A stretch of DNA of 64,000 nucleotides from NCBI RefSeq assembly GCF_050870875.2, contig NZ_CP194041.2, positions 186,001 through 250,000 on the forward strand, in the 5' to 3' direction. This stretch comes from Agarivorans sp050870875. GTDB lineage: Bacteria; Pseudomonadota; Gammaproteobacteria; Enterobacterales; Celerinatantimonadaceae. The stretch's first letter is position 1; the number at the start of each line of letters is the position of its first letter. Positions 24,841-33,547 of this stretch are shown here, piece by piece. Made by a program: the position numbers and the translations under genes. The notes below the pieces were generated by a model. It was not told the origin of the DNA. It made no database searches and saw only the letters and a program-made list of their open reading frames with translations.

Positions 24841-25619
24841 CAGCCTTACTCGAATTGCGCGCTGTGACCAAGCGTTTTGGTGGTTTAACTGCGGTTAACA
24901 ATATTAGCTTCTCGGTGGCGGAGGGCGAGATCCTATCGGTGATTGGCCCCAACGGCGCGGGGAAGTCGACCCTGTTCCAGCTGATCTCATCGTTCCTGAA
25001 CACCAGTAGTGGCGAGGTCTTGTTCAGGGGGCAGCGAGTCAATAATCTCGCGCCGCATATTGTGGCGCGTAAGGGCATTGTGCGCACCTTTCAGGAAACC
25101 ACGGTGTTTCGGTCAATGACGGTGCGCGAGAACATTATTGCCGCCCATCATCTGCGCTCTAAAGCTTCCTTGCTGGGGTTCTTTTTCGGCACTAGGGCAG
25201 CCCGTGCCGACGAGCGCTACTTCGGTGAATCGGCAGATAATCTTATCGAATTTCTGGAAATGCAGGCGATTGCGGATGAACTGGCCTCCAACCTGCCTCA
25301 GGGCCACCTTCGAGCGTTGGGCATGGCGATTGGCCTGGCCACCGATCCGGCGGTGTTATTGCTCGACGAACCTTTTGCAGGGATGAATCACGACGAAACC
25401 ATGAAAATGGTGACGTTGGTGAAACGACTGCGAGATGAGCGCCAGGTGACGGTGTTGCTGGTCGAGCATGACATGCCAGCGGTGATGAAGATTTCAGATC
25501 GGCTGATTGTGATTAACTTTGGCCAGAAAATCGCTGAAGGCACCCCTTCTGAGATTCAAAATAACCCCAAAGTCATCGAGGCCTATTTGGGCTCTGAAGA
25601 CGCCGCGATCGGGATGTAA
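24837..25619 (+). CDS. ABC transporter ATPase (LivG family)
   Basis: This 260-residue nucleotide-binding subunit has Walker A GPNGAGKST near residue 39 and Walker B VLLLDEPFAGMN. The signature helix reads LPQGHLRALGMAIGLA rather than LSGGQ, a drift that is common in LivG. The C-terminal EAYLG is typical. It works with the LivF-type subunit encoded next. Confidence 0.92.
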   Translation: MTALLELRAVTKRFGGLTAVNNISFSVAEGEILSVIGPNGAGKSTLFQLISSFLNTSSGEVLFRGQRVNNLAPHIVARKGIVRTFQETTVFRSMTVRENIIAAHHLRSKASLLGFFFGTRAARADERYFGESADNLIEFLEMQAIADELASNLPQGHLRALGMAIGLATDPAVLLLDEPFAGMNHDETMKMVTLVKRLRDERQVTVLLVEHDMPAVMKISDRLIVINFGQKIAEGTPSEIQNNPKVIEAYLGSEDAAIGM

Positions 25620-25622
25620 ACT

Positions 25623-26345
25623 ATGAGCGAAATACTGCGTTTGGATAATGTAGAACTGTATTACGACCACGTATATGCCCTGAAGGGAGTCAGTTTGAAT
25701 CTTCAGCAAGGGGAAACGGTGGCTTTAATTGGGGCCAATGGTGCCGGCAAGTCGTCGATTTTACGGGCGATTACCGGTTTATCTGCCATTCACTCAGGGT
25801 CGATTAATTATTGCGGGGAGCGCCTCGATGGCACTGCCGCCGCCGAGATCGTGAAAAAGGGCATTGCCATGGTACCGGAAGGGCGGCGGGTATTTCCGTT
25901 GATGTCGATTAAAGATAATTTGCTGATGGGCGCATTTACTCGCAGTGACAAGGCGGGCATCGCCGAGACGCTGGAGAGTGTTTTAGAGCGTTTTCCGCGC
26001 CTGCGCGAGCGCTATCATCAGCAGGCCAGTACCCTGTCTGGCGGCGAGCAGCAGATGATGGTGATCGGACGCGCCCTGATGGCGAAACCGAAGTTGTTAT
26101 TACTCGACGAACCCAGCCTGGGGATTGCGCCGAAGCTGGTTCAGGACATTGCCCGCTCGATTGTTGCTATTTCCCGCGATCAGGAGGTAAGTGTGTTGCT
26201 GGTGGAGCAAAATAGTCGTATGGCGATGTCGATATCCAATCGCACCTACGCCTTATCAACCGGCTCGGTGGTATTGGAGGGCACTTCCCGAGAATTGATC
26301 CATGATCAGCGAGTGAAAGCCGCTTATCTGGGGGGCGAGGTGTAA
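25623..26345 (+). CDS. ABC transporter ATPase (LivF family)
   Basis: This 240-residue second ATPase has Walker A GANGAGKSS, the full signature LSGGEQQMMVIGRAL, Walker B LLLLDEPSLGIAP and a C-terminal AAYLGGEV. The gap to the LivG gene is three bases. It completes the five-component importer. Confidence 0.92.
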   Translation: MSEILRLDNVELYYDHVYALKGVSLNLQQGETVALIGANGAGKSSILRAITGLSAIHSGSINYCGERLDGTAAAEIVKKGIAMVPEGRRVFPLMSIKDNLLMGAFTRSDKAGIAETLESVLERFPRLRERYHQQASTLSGGEQQMMVIGRALMAKPKLLLLDEPSLGIAPKLVQDIARSIVAISRDQEVSVLLVEQNSRMAMSISNRTYALSTGSVVLEGTSRELIHDQRVKAAYLGGEV

Positions 26346-26350
26346 ACGCG

Positions 26351-27046
26351 ATGCGAATTTTGCTAGTGAATCCAAATACCTCGGCGGCGATGACCGAAAA
26401 AATTGCCGCCTCTGCCCGACTGGTGGCCGCACCGGGCACCGATGTGCTAGCGGTGCATTCACTGCAGGGCCCTGCCTCCATCGAAGGTTACTACGATGAG
26501 GCGATGAGTGTGCCGGGGATGCTGGCGGCGATCCAAACGGTGGTGAATTATGACGCCATCGTGATTGCCTGTTTTGATGATACTGGCCTCGACGCCCTGC
26601 GTTGTGTTACCGATAAACCGGTGTTGGGGATCGGTGAGGCAGCCAGTCATGTGGCCTCGATGCTGGCCAATAAATTCTCGGTGGTGACGACTTTGGCGCG
26701 CTCGGTACCGGCACTGGAACATAACTTGTTGAAATATGGGATGGAACGAAAATGCGCTAAGGTTCGTTCTTCGGAAGTGGCGGTGCTGGAGCTGGAGCAA
26801 GCGAATCCCCAGGCTTTCGCCAAGATCTGTTCAGAGATAGAGCAAGCCATCGCGCAGGAGCGTGCCGAAGCCATCGTATTGGGTTGTGCCGGAATGACTG
26901 ACTTGGCTGAAACGCTTGCCAATAAATATGGTTTACCAGTACTCGATGGGGTGTCCTGTGCGATTTCGCTATGTGAAAGTTTGGTGCGTTTAGGCGTGAA
27001 AACCTCACGTTTGGGTGGTTATGCGGCGGCAGTGGACAAGTGTTAA
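26351..27046 (+). CDS. Asp/Glu/hydantoin racemase family protein
   Basis: This 231-residue cytoplasmic enzyme has the family marks NPNTSAAMT at the N-terminus, the first catalytic Cys in IVIACFDDTGLDAL and the second in VLGCAGM. Members racemise hydantoins, Asp or Glu, or act as related decarboxylases and isomerases, by a two-cysteine mechanism. Being the last gene of a Liv-type importer operon (5-base gap), it probably acts on the imported compound, for example a hydantoin. No hydantoinase or carbamoylase is present in the window, so the pathway is incomplete here. Confidence 0.82.
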   Translation: MRILLVNPNTSAAMTEKIAASARLVAAPGTDVLAVHSLQGPASIEGYYDEAMSVPGMLAAIQTVVNYDAIVIACFDDTGLDALRCVTDKPVLGIGEAASHVASMLANKFSVVTTLARSVPALEHNLLKYGMERKCAKVRSSEVAVLELEQANPQAFAKICSEIEQAIAQERAEAIVLGCAGMTDLAETLANKYGLPVLDGVSCAISLCESLVRLGVKTSRLGGYAAAVDKC

Positions 27047-27095
27047 GCTTGCCAGCGAGCCTTTAAGCCAAGTGACAAGGTTTATCTTCGCAATA

Positions 27096-27121
27096 AAAAA
27101 GGCCCCGAGAGGGGCCTTTTT
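27096..27121. terminator. Bidirectional terminator
   Basis: AAAAAGGCCCC (27096-27106), a GAGA loop and GGGGCCTTTTT (27111-27121) form a strong hairpin with A- and T-tracts on both sides. It serves the importer operon (+) and the convergent phosphatase gene (-). Confidence 0.93.
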
Positions 27122-27149
27122 CTATTTTTCTATACTTGGTTGCTGAGCA

Positions 27150-29345
27150 TTACTCGTTAATGTGGGCAATCACAGAATTAGCGGTGTATTCCAGGGTGAC
27201 AGAGTGCCCGGCTAAGCTTGCCGTGGCGTATTCACCTTTCAGGCCTTTGGCAGCGTTGATGAGGGTAAAGCTGTCTCCTGCTTTAAGCGCTTGTTGGCCG
27301 GCTTCAAGCTGGATGTTGCCTTGATTAACATAAGCGACACCCGCAATCTTGATTTGCTCGGCATCGGCGTCGAGTACCAGTTTAAGCACCCCCGATTTTT
27401 GAGTAAAGTCACCGTCAATTTCCAGCGCGCCACGGCTATCTACCTGAACTTCACCACTGCTGAGGTAGAGGTCGCCCTGACCAAAGGCTGTTGGTGATTG
27501 CGCTGTTAATACTCCGCCAAGTAACAAAGTTCCGCCGCTATAGCTGTTATTGCCGCTTAGGTTGAGTTGGCCTGTACCATCTTTGCTGAGCATGCCTTCG
27601 CCACTGATGTCGTTGCGCCACCAGTCTTGCGCGGCGAAACCACCTTCGCTGCGAACCATGGTGACATGCACATCGCCATCAAAGGCACCATAACCATCGG
27701 CGGCAGCAACCAGGTTGATACGTCCCCAGCCATTGGTTTTATCCAACATTGGGTAGCCTGAATCGACTTCGGTGCTGGCGAGTACTGCGCGGCGTTGTGC
27801 ATCACTCAAGTAAGGTTGGCGGGTGGCCAACAAGGCTTCGGCGCCTTCGGGAACGATGGGTGCCAGTCCTTTGGTGCCGGTTTGCGGTAGGCCATAGGTG
27901 AGGCGGAAGGTGTAGGCGTCTTTTAGGGCCTGATGATCGCGGTAGCGGTTGTTGTTAAATACATTCACGTTGAGGGTACCGTCATCGTTTTTGAAGCTTC
28001 CTTCGTTGGTGACGGTTTGATTTGCATAGTCATAAAGGCTCATGCTGGCAGCGGTGGCTTTGCCGCCGAAGTAGTCTCGTGTTTTGTTAAAGGCTGCCGC
28101 GGCAACATCTGGTTGAGTATTTAAGGCAAAGCTTGCGATCATCATCGCTTGTACTCGTCCACCAATCACATCAATCGGAGAGTGCATACCAGCTAAGATG
28201 CGGTTTTCACCCAAGTCCGAGCCACGGGCAACCAGCGCATCAAAACGCTCGGGCAAGGCGTAGGCATAGGCCAAAGAGGCCAGAATACCGGCATTCGTGT
28301 GACCACTGGGGTAGCCGTTATCTTTACGACGGTTTTCGGTGGTAGGGGTATATAAAGAGTCGGCTTCATGGCTGCTCGAGTGGGCACGACGGGCACAGAA
28401 CAGGCCTGGGATCACCTTGACACTGGTAGTGTATTTGTCAATTCGGTAATCGGCGTTGGCACGGCTGGCACTGCTGCCATCAATACAGCTAAAGGTTTCC
28501 ACGGTGATGAAGTCCGTTTCTCCTTGGTCATTCATGCGCCAGGGACGCGGCGTGCCAAATAGGTATTTAGGGCCGCTGGTGGACGCGTAAGAATTTCTAA
28601 ACAGTTGGGCGAGCTTGACCACATCGCCTAAGGTTGAGTCGGCAAGTCCACCATAGGTGGAAAAGCTATCGTTGTCGCCAGGCTTGTAACGAGTATTGTC
28701 GGTGACATCGCTGACTAAGATCTCTTGAAAACTGGCAAAAGCACCTGAGTTTGCCGCGTAGTCTTCGGTGAGTGGGCCAAAACCATCGATAGTGCTGTAG
28801 TTTTTACTGCGAATATCATCTAAGAATGCATAGAGCGTTTGTTGTTCGGTACGCTGAGCAGTAACATCCACTACATATTTGATGTTGGCTTGCCAGGTGG
28901 CCGGGTCTTTAATTTCGCTACCCGCGGCTACATAATCACTCGGCTGACCATTGGCTGCATTGTGCGGATTGGGGCCATCACCGGCTTTGTAACCATTGTC
29001 TGCATCGGTGTAATCTTTAGCATATTCCTGCCAATGATCGGTGGTTCCTTTCCATACATCGTTAATCCCACTCAATAAGGTATTGATCGGATTGCTGCTG
29101 AGGGTGAAACGGCCATTGCCATCGCTGCGTGGAATATAGGCAACACTGGGGAGTGGATCGCTTACATCGGGGATAGCCACATATTGTTCGAAACCCACAC
29201 CTCGAGGCTGAGCTGGTTCGGTGATGGTTACTGCTGTGTCGCTGTCATTATTACAGGCGGAGAGTAAACTCACAGCAAGTGCGATAGTGCTGAGCTTAAA
29301 GAGCGGTTTGTTACTACTGCTGAACTTCATGTGTTGGTTATCCAT
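27150..29345 (-). CDS. PAP2-type phosphatase lipoprotein with autotransporter-like repeats
   Basis: This 731-residue protein has a lipoprotein signal (LLSAC, then NNDSD), so it is probably anchored in the outer membrane. The middle part carries the vanadium-haloperoxidase/class A acid-phosphatase motifs: KYLFGTPRP, then PSGHT, then R-x(4)-HSPIDV. These predict dephosphorylation or haloperoxidation by a phospho-His (or vanadate) mechanism. From about residue 590 it has a passenger-type repeat (LNLSGNNSYSGGTLLLGG...LTAQSP) as in autotransporter beta-helices, but no C-terminal barrel. ATG codons at 29345 and 29330 are both possible; neither has a strong ribosome site. It is an unusual fusion. 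Confidence 0.82.
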   Translation of the reverse strand: MDNQHMKFSSSNKPLFKLSTIALAVSLLSACNNDSDTAVTITEPAQPRGVGFEQYVAIPDVSDPLPSVAYIPRSDGNGRFTLSSNPINTLLSGINDVWKGTTDHWQEYAKDYTDADNGYKAGDGPNPHNAANGQPSDYVAAGSEIKDPATWQANIKYVVDVTAQRTEQQTLYAFLDDIRSKNYSTIDGFGPLTEDYAANSGAFASFQEILVSDVTDNTRYKPGDNDSFSTYGGLADSTLGDVVKLAQLFRNSYASTSGPKYLFGTPRPWRMNDQGETDFITVETFSCIDGSSASRANADYRIDKYTTSVKVIPGLFCARRAHSSSHEADSLYTPTTENRRKDNGYPSGHTNAGILASLAYAYALPERFDALVARGSDLGENRILAGMHSPIDVIGGRVQAMMIASFALNTQPDVAAAAFNKTRDYFGGKATAASMSLYDYANQTVTNEGSFKNDDGTLNVNVFNNNRYRDHQALKDAYTFRLTYGLPQTGTKGLAPIVPEGAEALLATRQPYLSDAQRRAVLASTEVDSGYPMLDKTNGWGRINLVAAADGYGAFDGDVHVTMVRSEGGFAAQDWWRNDISGEGMLSKDGTGQLNLSGNNSYSGGTLLLGGVLTAQSPTAFGQGDLYLSSGEVQVDSRGALEIDGDFTQKSGVLKLVLDADAEQIKIAGVAYVNQGNIQLEAGQQALKAGDSFTLINAAKGLKGEYATASLAGHSVTLEYTANSVIAHINE

Positions 29346-29578
29346 TTGGTCGATTAATTACGTCGCGATGCTAATGGATATATATTTCACTTTTATTTAA
29401 TTTATGTTTCAGTTATTACGTGAAAGATTAGTAGCTTATGGGGTACTGAGGGTGAATTTGACTCCTCTCTGAGTTCGTTGGCTAGTCATGGTTTGGTTGA
29501 TCACGGTGCAATACTCAAGTCGTGGTAGTCTATAAATAAAATATCACGAACCAAGATGGTTTTTCAGAGGCCTGAGCA

Positions 29579-30265
29579 ATGAAGGAATTTTTGCTACAAC
29601 GCTTTGTGCAAATCGATTGGAGTTGCAATCAAGGGCAGTTGTTTGCCATGTTACTCTTAGCGCTATGGTTATGGGCTATATGGCCAGCCAAGGCCATTGA
29701 GGCCTTGCTCAAGGATGGTAATAAGCAAACCAAGTTATTGCTCGTGCTGACGGCGATGAATGGATTGTGGTTACTCGACGGGAGTGTGACTGAGGGGATC
29801 CATGTTCATTTTCTGGGCTTAGTCACCCTAATGTTGATGTATGGTTGGCGAATGGCCACGGTGATGGCGATGTTGCCTACGATGTTTTTCGCCACATTGA
29901 TGTTAAAACAGCCCTTCGATTTTGCTATTTATGGCTTGTTGGTGGTCGCCTTACCGACTTTTTTATGTTTTGCCGTGTATAGTCAGGTATTTAAGTATTT
30001 ACCCCATCACTTGTTCGTTTATATTTTTTGTGGGGCATTTTTGAATGCCTTTTTGTCGATCATCTTTCATATTCTGGCATGGTCGGTTTGGCTGTGGTTG
30101 AGTAAAGACTACAGCTGGGATTTCTTGAACCAGAACTACTTGTTAATTATTCCATTATTGGGTTTCCCTGAAGCCTTACTGAATGGCATGGCGGTGACGT
30201 TGATGGTGGTCTACTGTCCGCATTGGTTATATGACTATTCTGACAACACCTACTTTGAACGTTAA
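29579..30265 (+). CDS. CbiM-like integral membrane protein (ECF-type permease family)
   Basis: This 228-residue protein has about seven hydrophobic segments. EGIHVHFLG and the C-terminal GFPEALLNGMAV resemble CbiM/NikM-type components of energy-coupling-factor metal importers. No EcfT, EcfA or CbiN/CbiQ gene is nearby, so it is an orphan, a situation known for this gammaproteobacterial branch. The substrate is unknown; cobalt or nickel is a guess from the family. Confidence 0.72.
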   Translation: MKEFLLQRFVQIDWSCNQGQLFAMLLLALWLWAIWPAKAIEALLKDGNKQTKLLLVLTAMNGLWLLDGSVTEGIHVHFLGLVTLMLMYGWRMATVMAMLPTMFFATLMLKQPFDFAIYGLLVVALPTFLCFAVYSQVFKYLPHHLFVYIFCGAFLNAFLSIIFHILAWSVWLWLSKDYSWDFLNQNYLLIIPLLGFPEALLNGMAVTLMVVYCPHWLYDYSDNTYFER

Positions 30266-30952
30266 TAAGTGACACTCAAATCAAAGCGAATCGTTCGGTA
30301 TTGCTCCCAATTTAATAAGGACTCTGTGCGCGAGCAGTAATCATTGGCATTGATAAAATAGAGATATCCAATCACTCTCGGTAAAATGGCCGTCGGTAGC
30401 TATTATTTATCAATCCGGTAACTTCACAATTAAAAGTATGGTGTTTACATCGGTTTATCTGGAAAATAAGCTTATTCATCCCGCAGGTATTACCAGCAAT
30501 AATCACGATACCATTTTCATCACGAACTCTATCTAAAAAGTATAAATATCTTGTTCTTCGATTAAGAAATAATTTTTTATTGAGTTACAAATTAAATTTG
30601 TTGATTTTAAAATGAGGATTATTTTTAACAAAATAGTTTCAATAGCATTTGACACTTAAGTTGGATATTTTGTTTGTTGCGGATTGATTATTCTTCGGTT
30701 TTTTTTGGTGCGCTTGGTCTATGTTGATGGACTCTGCCTAATAAGCGAGTGAGCTGTTATTGTAAATAAATAGGCAGAGTTCTAAGGAAGCGACAGTTGA
30801 TCTTGAAGACAAATGGAGCATTTAGTTTGTGATTTTGCACGATTAAACCCGCACGATTGCAGCAAAACATCGCGGATCTGCTATATATAAAATAGCAACT
30901 CAATCGTTAGTTTAGGTTATTAGCATAAAATGGCTAGATAGAGAGTCCTCAT
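30266..30952. other. Non-coding gap
   Basis: About 690 AT-rich bases with no supported gene, terminator or repeat. It presumably contains the promoter of the solute-binding/chemoreceptor pair that follows. Confidence 0.45.
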
Positions 30953-31807
30953 ATGAACAATAAAGTTTTATCGGCAATTGCCCTTTCTCTGATGATCTTG
31001 CTGAGCCCTTTGGTTGTCGCCAAGCAGATAAACGTCAAAAAAGTTGAGGGTGATAAGGAGCTATTAATCTTTAGCATATTAAAACTTGCGCTAAGTAAAT
31101 CTTCACCGGAGCTCAGTTTTAATCAAGCCAATGAAGAGATGACCGAAAGTCGGTTAATTAATGAAGTGATCGCTGGCAATATTGATGTAATTTGGGGCGG
31201 GGCCTCTACGGCCAATGAAGAACAGATGCGGGTGGTACGTATTCCAGTATTGAAGGGTTTACTCGGACATCGGATTTTTATTATTCGTAATGGCGACCAG
31301 CATCGCTTTGATAACATTAAAAACTTAAGTGATTTAAAACAATTAAAAGCTGGTCAAGGCACCTTCTGGGGGGATACTCAGGTGCTTAAAACCGCCAATA
31401 TCCCTACCGTTACCACCATCAAATATAATAATTTGTTCCCAATGCTTGAAGGGGGGCGCTATGACTATTTCCCGCGAGCCGTGCATGAACCTTGGAGTGA
31501 GGTGAAAGGCCATCAAGAGCTTAACTTAACGGTAGAAAAAAATTTGATGCTGATCTATCCCTTCGCGATGTATTTCTATGTAGGCAAAAACAACCAGCAA
31601 TTACATGATTTGATTTATAAAGGTTTTGAAATGGCAATCGAGGATGGCAGCTTCGATACGCTATTTTTTAACCATCCAATGATCAAAGCGGTGCTCGAAC
31701 AAGCGAACTTAGGTCCGCGGATCCGGATCCATATCGACAATCCTTACATGCACCAAGACACGCCAACGGATCGTCCTGAGTTTTGGCTTGATATTAATAA
31801 ATTATAG
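30953..31807 (+). CDS. Periplasmic solute-binding protein (SBP family 3-like)
   Basis: This 284-residue protein has a signal peptide (ending near VVAKQ) and a type II periplasmic-binding fold (DVIWGGAST, RIPVLKGLLGHRIFIIR, LSDLKQLKAGQGTFWGDTQ, LMLIYPFAMYFYVGK). No transporter subunits are adjacent. The next gene, 11 bases away, is a chemoreceptor. I infer that the protein presents its ligand to that receptor, or senses rather than imports. The ligand is unknown. Confidence 0.75.
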   Translation: MNNKVLSAIALSLMILLSPLVVAKQINVKKVEGDKELLIFSILKLALSKSSPELSFNQANEEMTESRLINEVIAGNIDVIWGGASTANEEQMRVVRIPVLKGLLGHRIFIIRNGDQHRFDNIKNLSDLKQLKAGQGTFWGDTQVLKTANIPTVTTIKYNNLFPMLEGGRYDYFPRAVHEPWSEVKGHQELNLTVEKNLMLIYPFAMYFYVGKNNQQLHDLIYKGFEMAIEDGSFDTLFFNHPMIKAVLEQANLGPRIRIHIDNPYMHQDTPTDRPEFWLDINKL

Positions 31808-31818
31808 GAAGGTAAGTG

Positions 31819-33312
31819 ATGAAATCAATTACTCATAAGTCGATGCTGATGCTCTCAAGCACCTCGCTTGTGGTGATGCTTATTGTCTTTTCAGTGAGTT
31901 ATTCCCTCGCAATCAATTATTTTGAGCGAGTCGAAGCGCAAGAGATCTCTGGACTGAAAAAGACCTTCAGTATTGTTCTGCGTGAGCCGATTTTCTCTTA
32001 TGATAAAGATCTTATTCGGGATATTTCCGCAGGTTTTATTGATGATCCAATTATTCATTCGATCACTGCTTTTGACCATCGTGGTAAGTTATTGGCCGAA
32101 GTGACCGAAAGTGGCCCCACTCCCGATAGCTCGGCACTGGTGAGCCAAGATGTCGAGGTAGTTTGGAGTGGTAACGATCCGATCGGTAAGCTGGCAGTGA
32201 CCTTTAGAACCGATAGCAATGATGCCTTGCTTAACATGGTCAAATTTACTTTTGTGGCGATTGCGGTTGTCTTGTTAATTACTTTACAAGCCACCAGTTG
32301 GTTTACGTTGTCTAAATTTGTGGTTGGTCCGATTAAGGTGGTCGCGGATGCCTTAGCCACCATCGCGGCGGGGGGCGGAGATTTAACCAAAAGATTGGAA
32401 GTGAAACGCGATGACGAAGTAGGACAGCTAGCCACAAACTTTAATCATTTTATTGAGCAGTTGCAGGGCTTGATTGGCAATGTGGTCGATAATGCCACGG
32501 AACTGGCTACCACCTCTTCTGGCATCAAAGATTCTGCCAGTAATAACCTAGCCGCCATTCAGCGCCAATTATCTGAAACAGAACAAGCTGCAACGGCTTT
32601 GAATGAGATGTCATCAGCGACTAATGAAGTCGCCAAAAGTGCCAACAAAACCGCCGAACATACGCGAAGTTGTTCGGAATTGGCAAAAAAAGGCGACCAA
32701 ATGGTGCTAAATACTGCTTCGCAAATTAACCAACTGAATGATGAAATGACCGCAACTGCCGATAAAATTACTCATGTGAGTACTCAAAGTGACACCATTG
32801 GTTCGGTGCTCGACGTGATTAAGGGCATTGCAGAGCAAACCAATCTATTAGCGCTTAATGCGGCGATTGAAGCAGCCCGTGCGGGCGAGCAAGGTCGGGG
32901 GTTCGCGGTGGTCGCCGACGAGGTTCGTAATCTCGCACAACGTACTCAGGAATCTACCATCGAAATAGAACGGATTATTGAAGAGTTACAAGCAGCCTCT
33001 TCTAACGCAAGCGGTTCAATGCTATCCAGTCAAGAGGCGCTTCAATCAACCATTGAAGAGTCACAACTGGCGAACCAAACTCTAGAAGAGATACTCGAGA
33101 ATATTAATCAAATTAATGATATGAACTTGCAAATAGCTGCCGCATCGGATGAGCAAAATATGGTTGCTTCTGATGTGAGTCGCAACGTAACTGAAATATT
33201 TTCCTTGTCTAATGAAATTACCTCTAATGCAGAAAATGTGCAGTTAGCCAGTGAGCAACTGAATGATCTTAGCAATAGCATTAAAAAATTATTGGCGAAT
33301 TTCCACGTTTAA
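31819..33312 (+). CDS. Methyl-accepting chemotaxis protein
   Basis: Start ATG 31819 follows AGGAAGG; an in-frame GTG at 31816 is less likely. The 497-residue protein has TM1 (about 9-31), a short periplasmic domain of about 110 residues, TM2 (about 141-165), and a HAMP segment. The cytoplasmic hairpin has the conserved tip IAEQTNLLALNAAIEAARA and GRGFAVVADEVRNLAQRT. There is no C-terminal CheR-docking pentapeptide. The small sensor domain and the adjacent binding protein suggest indirect ligand sensing. Confidence 0.92.
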   Translation: MKSITHKSMLMLSSTSLVVMLIVFSVSYSLAINYFERVEAQEISGLKKTFSIVLREPIFSYDKDLIRDISAGFIDDPIIHSITAFDHRGKLLAEVTESGPTPDSSALVSQDVEVVWSGNDPIGKLAVTFRTDSNDALLNMVKFTFVAIAVVLLITLQATSWFTLSKFVVGPIKVVADALATIAAGGGDLTKRLEVKRDDEVGQLATNFNHFIEQLQGLIGNVVDNATELATTSSGIKDSASNNLAAIQRQLSETEQAATALNEMSSATNEVAKSANKTAEHTRSCSELAKKGDQMVLNTASQINQLNDEMTATADKITHVSTQSDTIGSVLDVIKGIAEQTNLLALNAAIEAARAGEQGRGFAVVADEVRNLAQRTQESTIEIERIIEELQAASSNASGSMLSSQEALQSTIEESQLANQTLEEILENINQINDMNLQIAAASDEQNMVASDVSRNVTEIFSLSNEITSNAENVQLASEQLNDLSNSIKKLLANFHV

Positions 33313-33325
33313 ATAGTTTACTTCA

Positions 33326-33347
33326 CGGCCTCTGGATCCAGAGGCCG
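33326..33347 (+). terminator. Perfect 22-nt palindrome behind chemoreceptor
   Basis: CGGCCTCTGGATCCAGAGGCCG is perfectly self-complementary and starts 14 bases after the stop codon; CTTATTTC follows. It most likely terminates the chemoreceptor transcript, although the T-tract is short and the hairpin has almost no loop. Confidence 0.55.
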
Positions 33348-33547
33348 CTTATTTCAGCGGCTAGGCTTAGCGACAGTGGTACTCATTTTTGCGATGTGTC
33401 TGGATTGTGACATTGACCTTCAATTGTGGGTATGACAAACGACAAAGCTCGCTTGCCAAGGGCTAAATGGCGGGCTACCCCCTGATTCCTCTAGGCATAC
33501 TTCTTGATAACGCTCTTTAACTATGACAACACACGAGCGTCGCATCA

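Noticed and set aside
33345..33362. TTATTTCAGCGGC also present near 52350, possible dispersed repeat
   Set aside because: Only 13 matching bases in two places, each explained by local weak hairpins; too little to call a repeat family.
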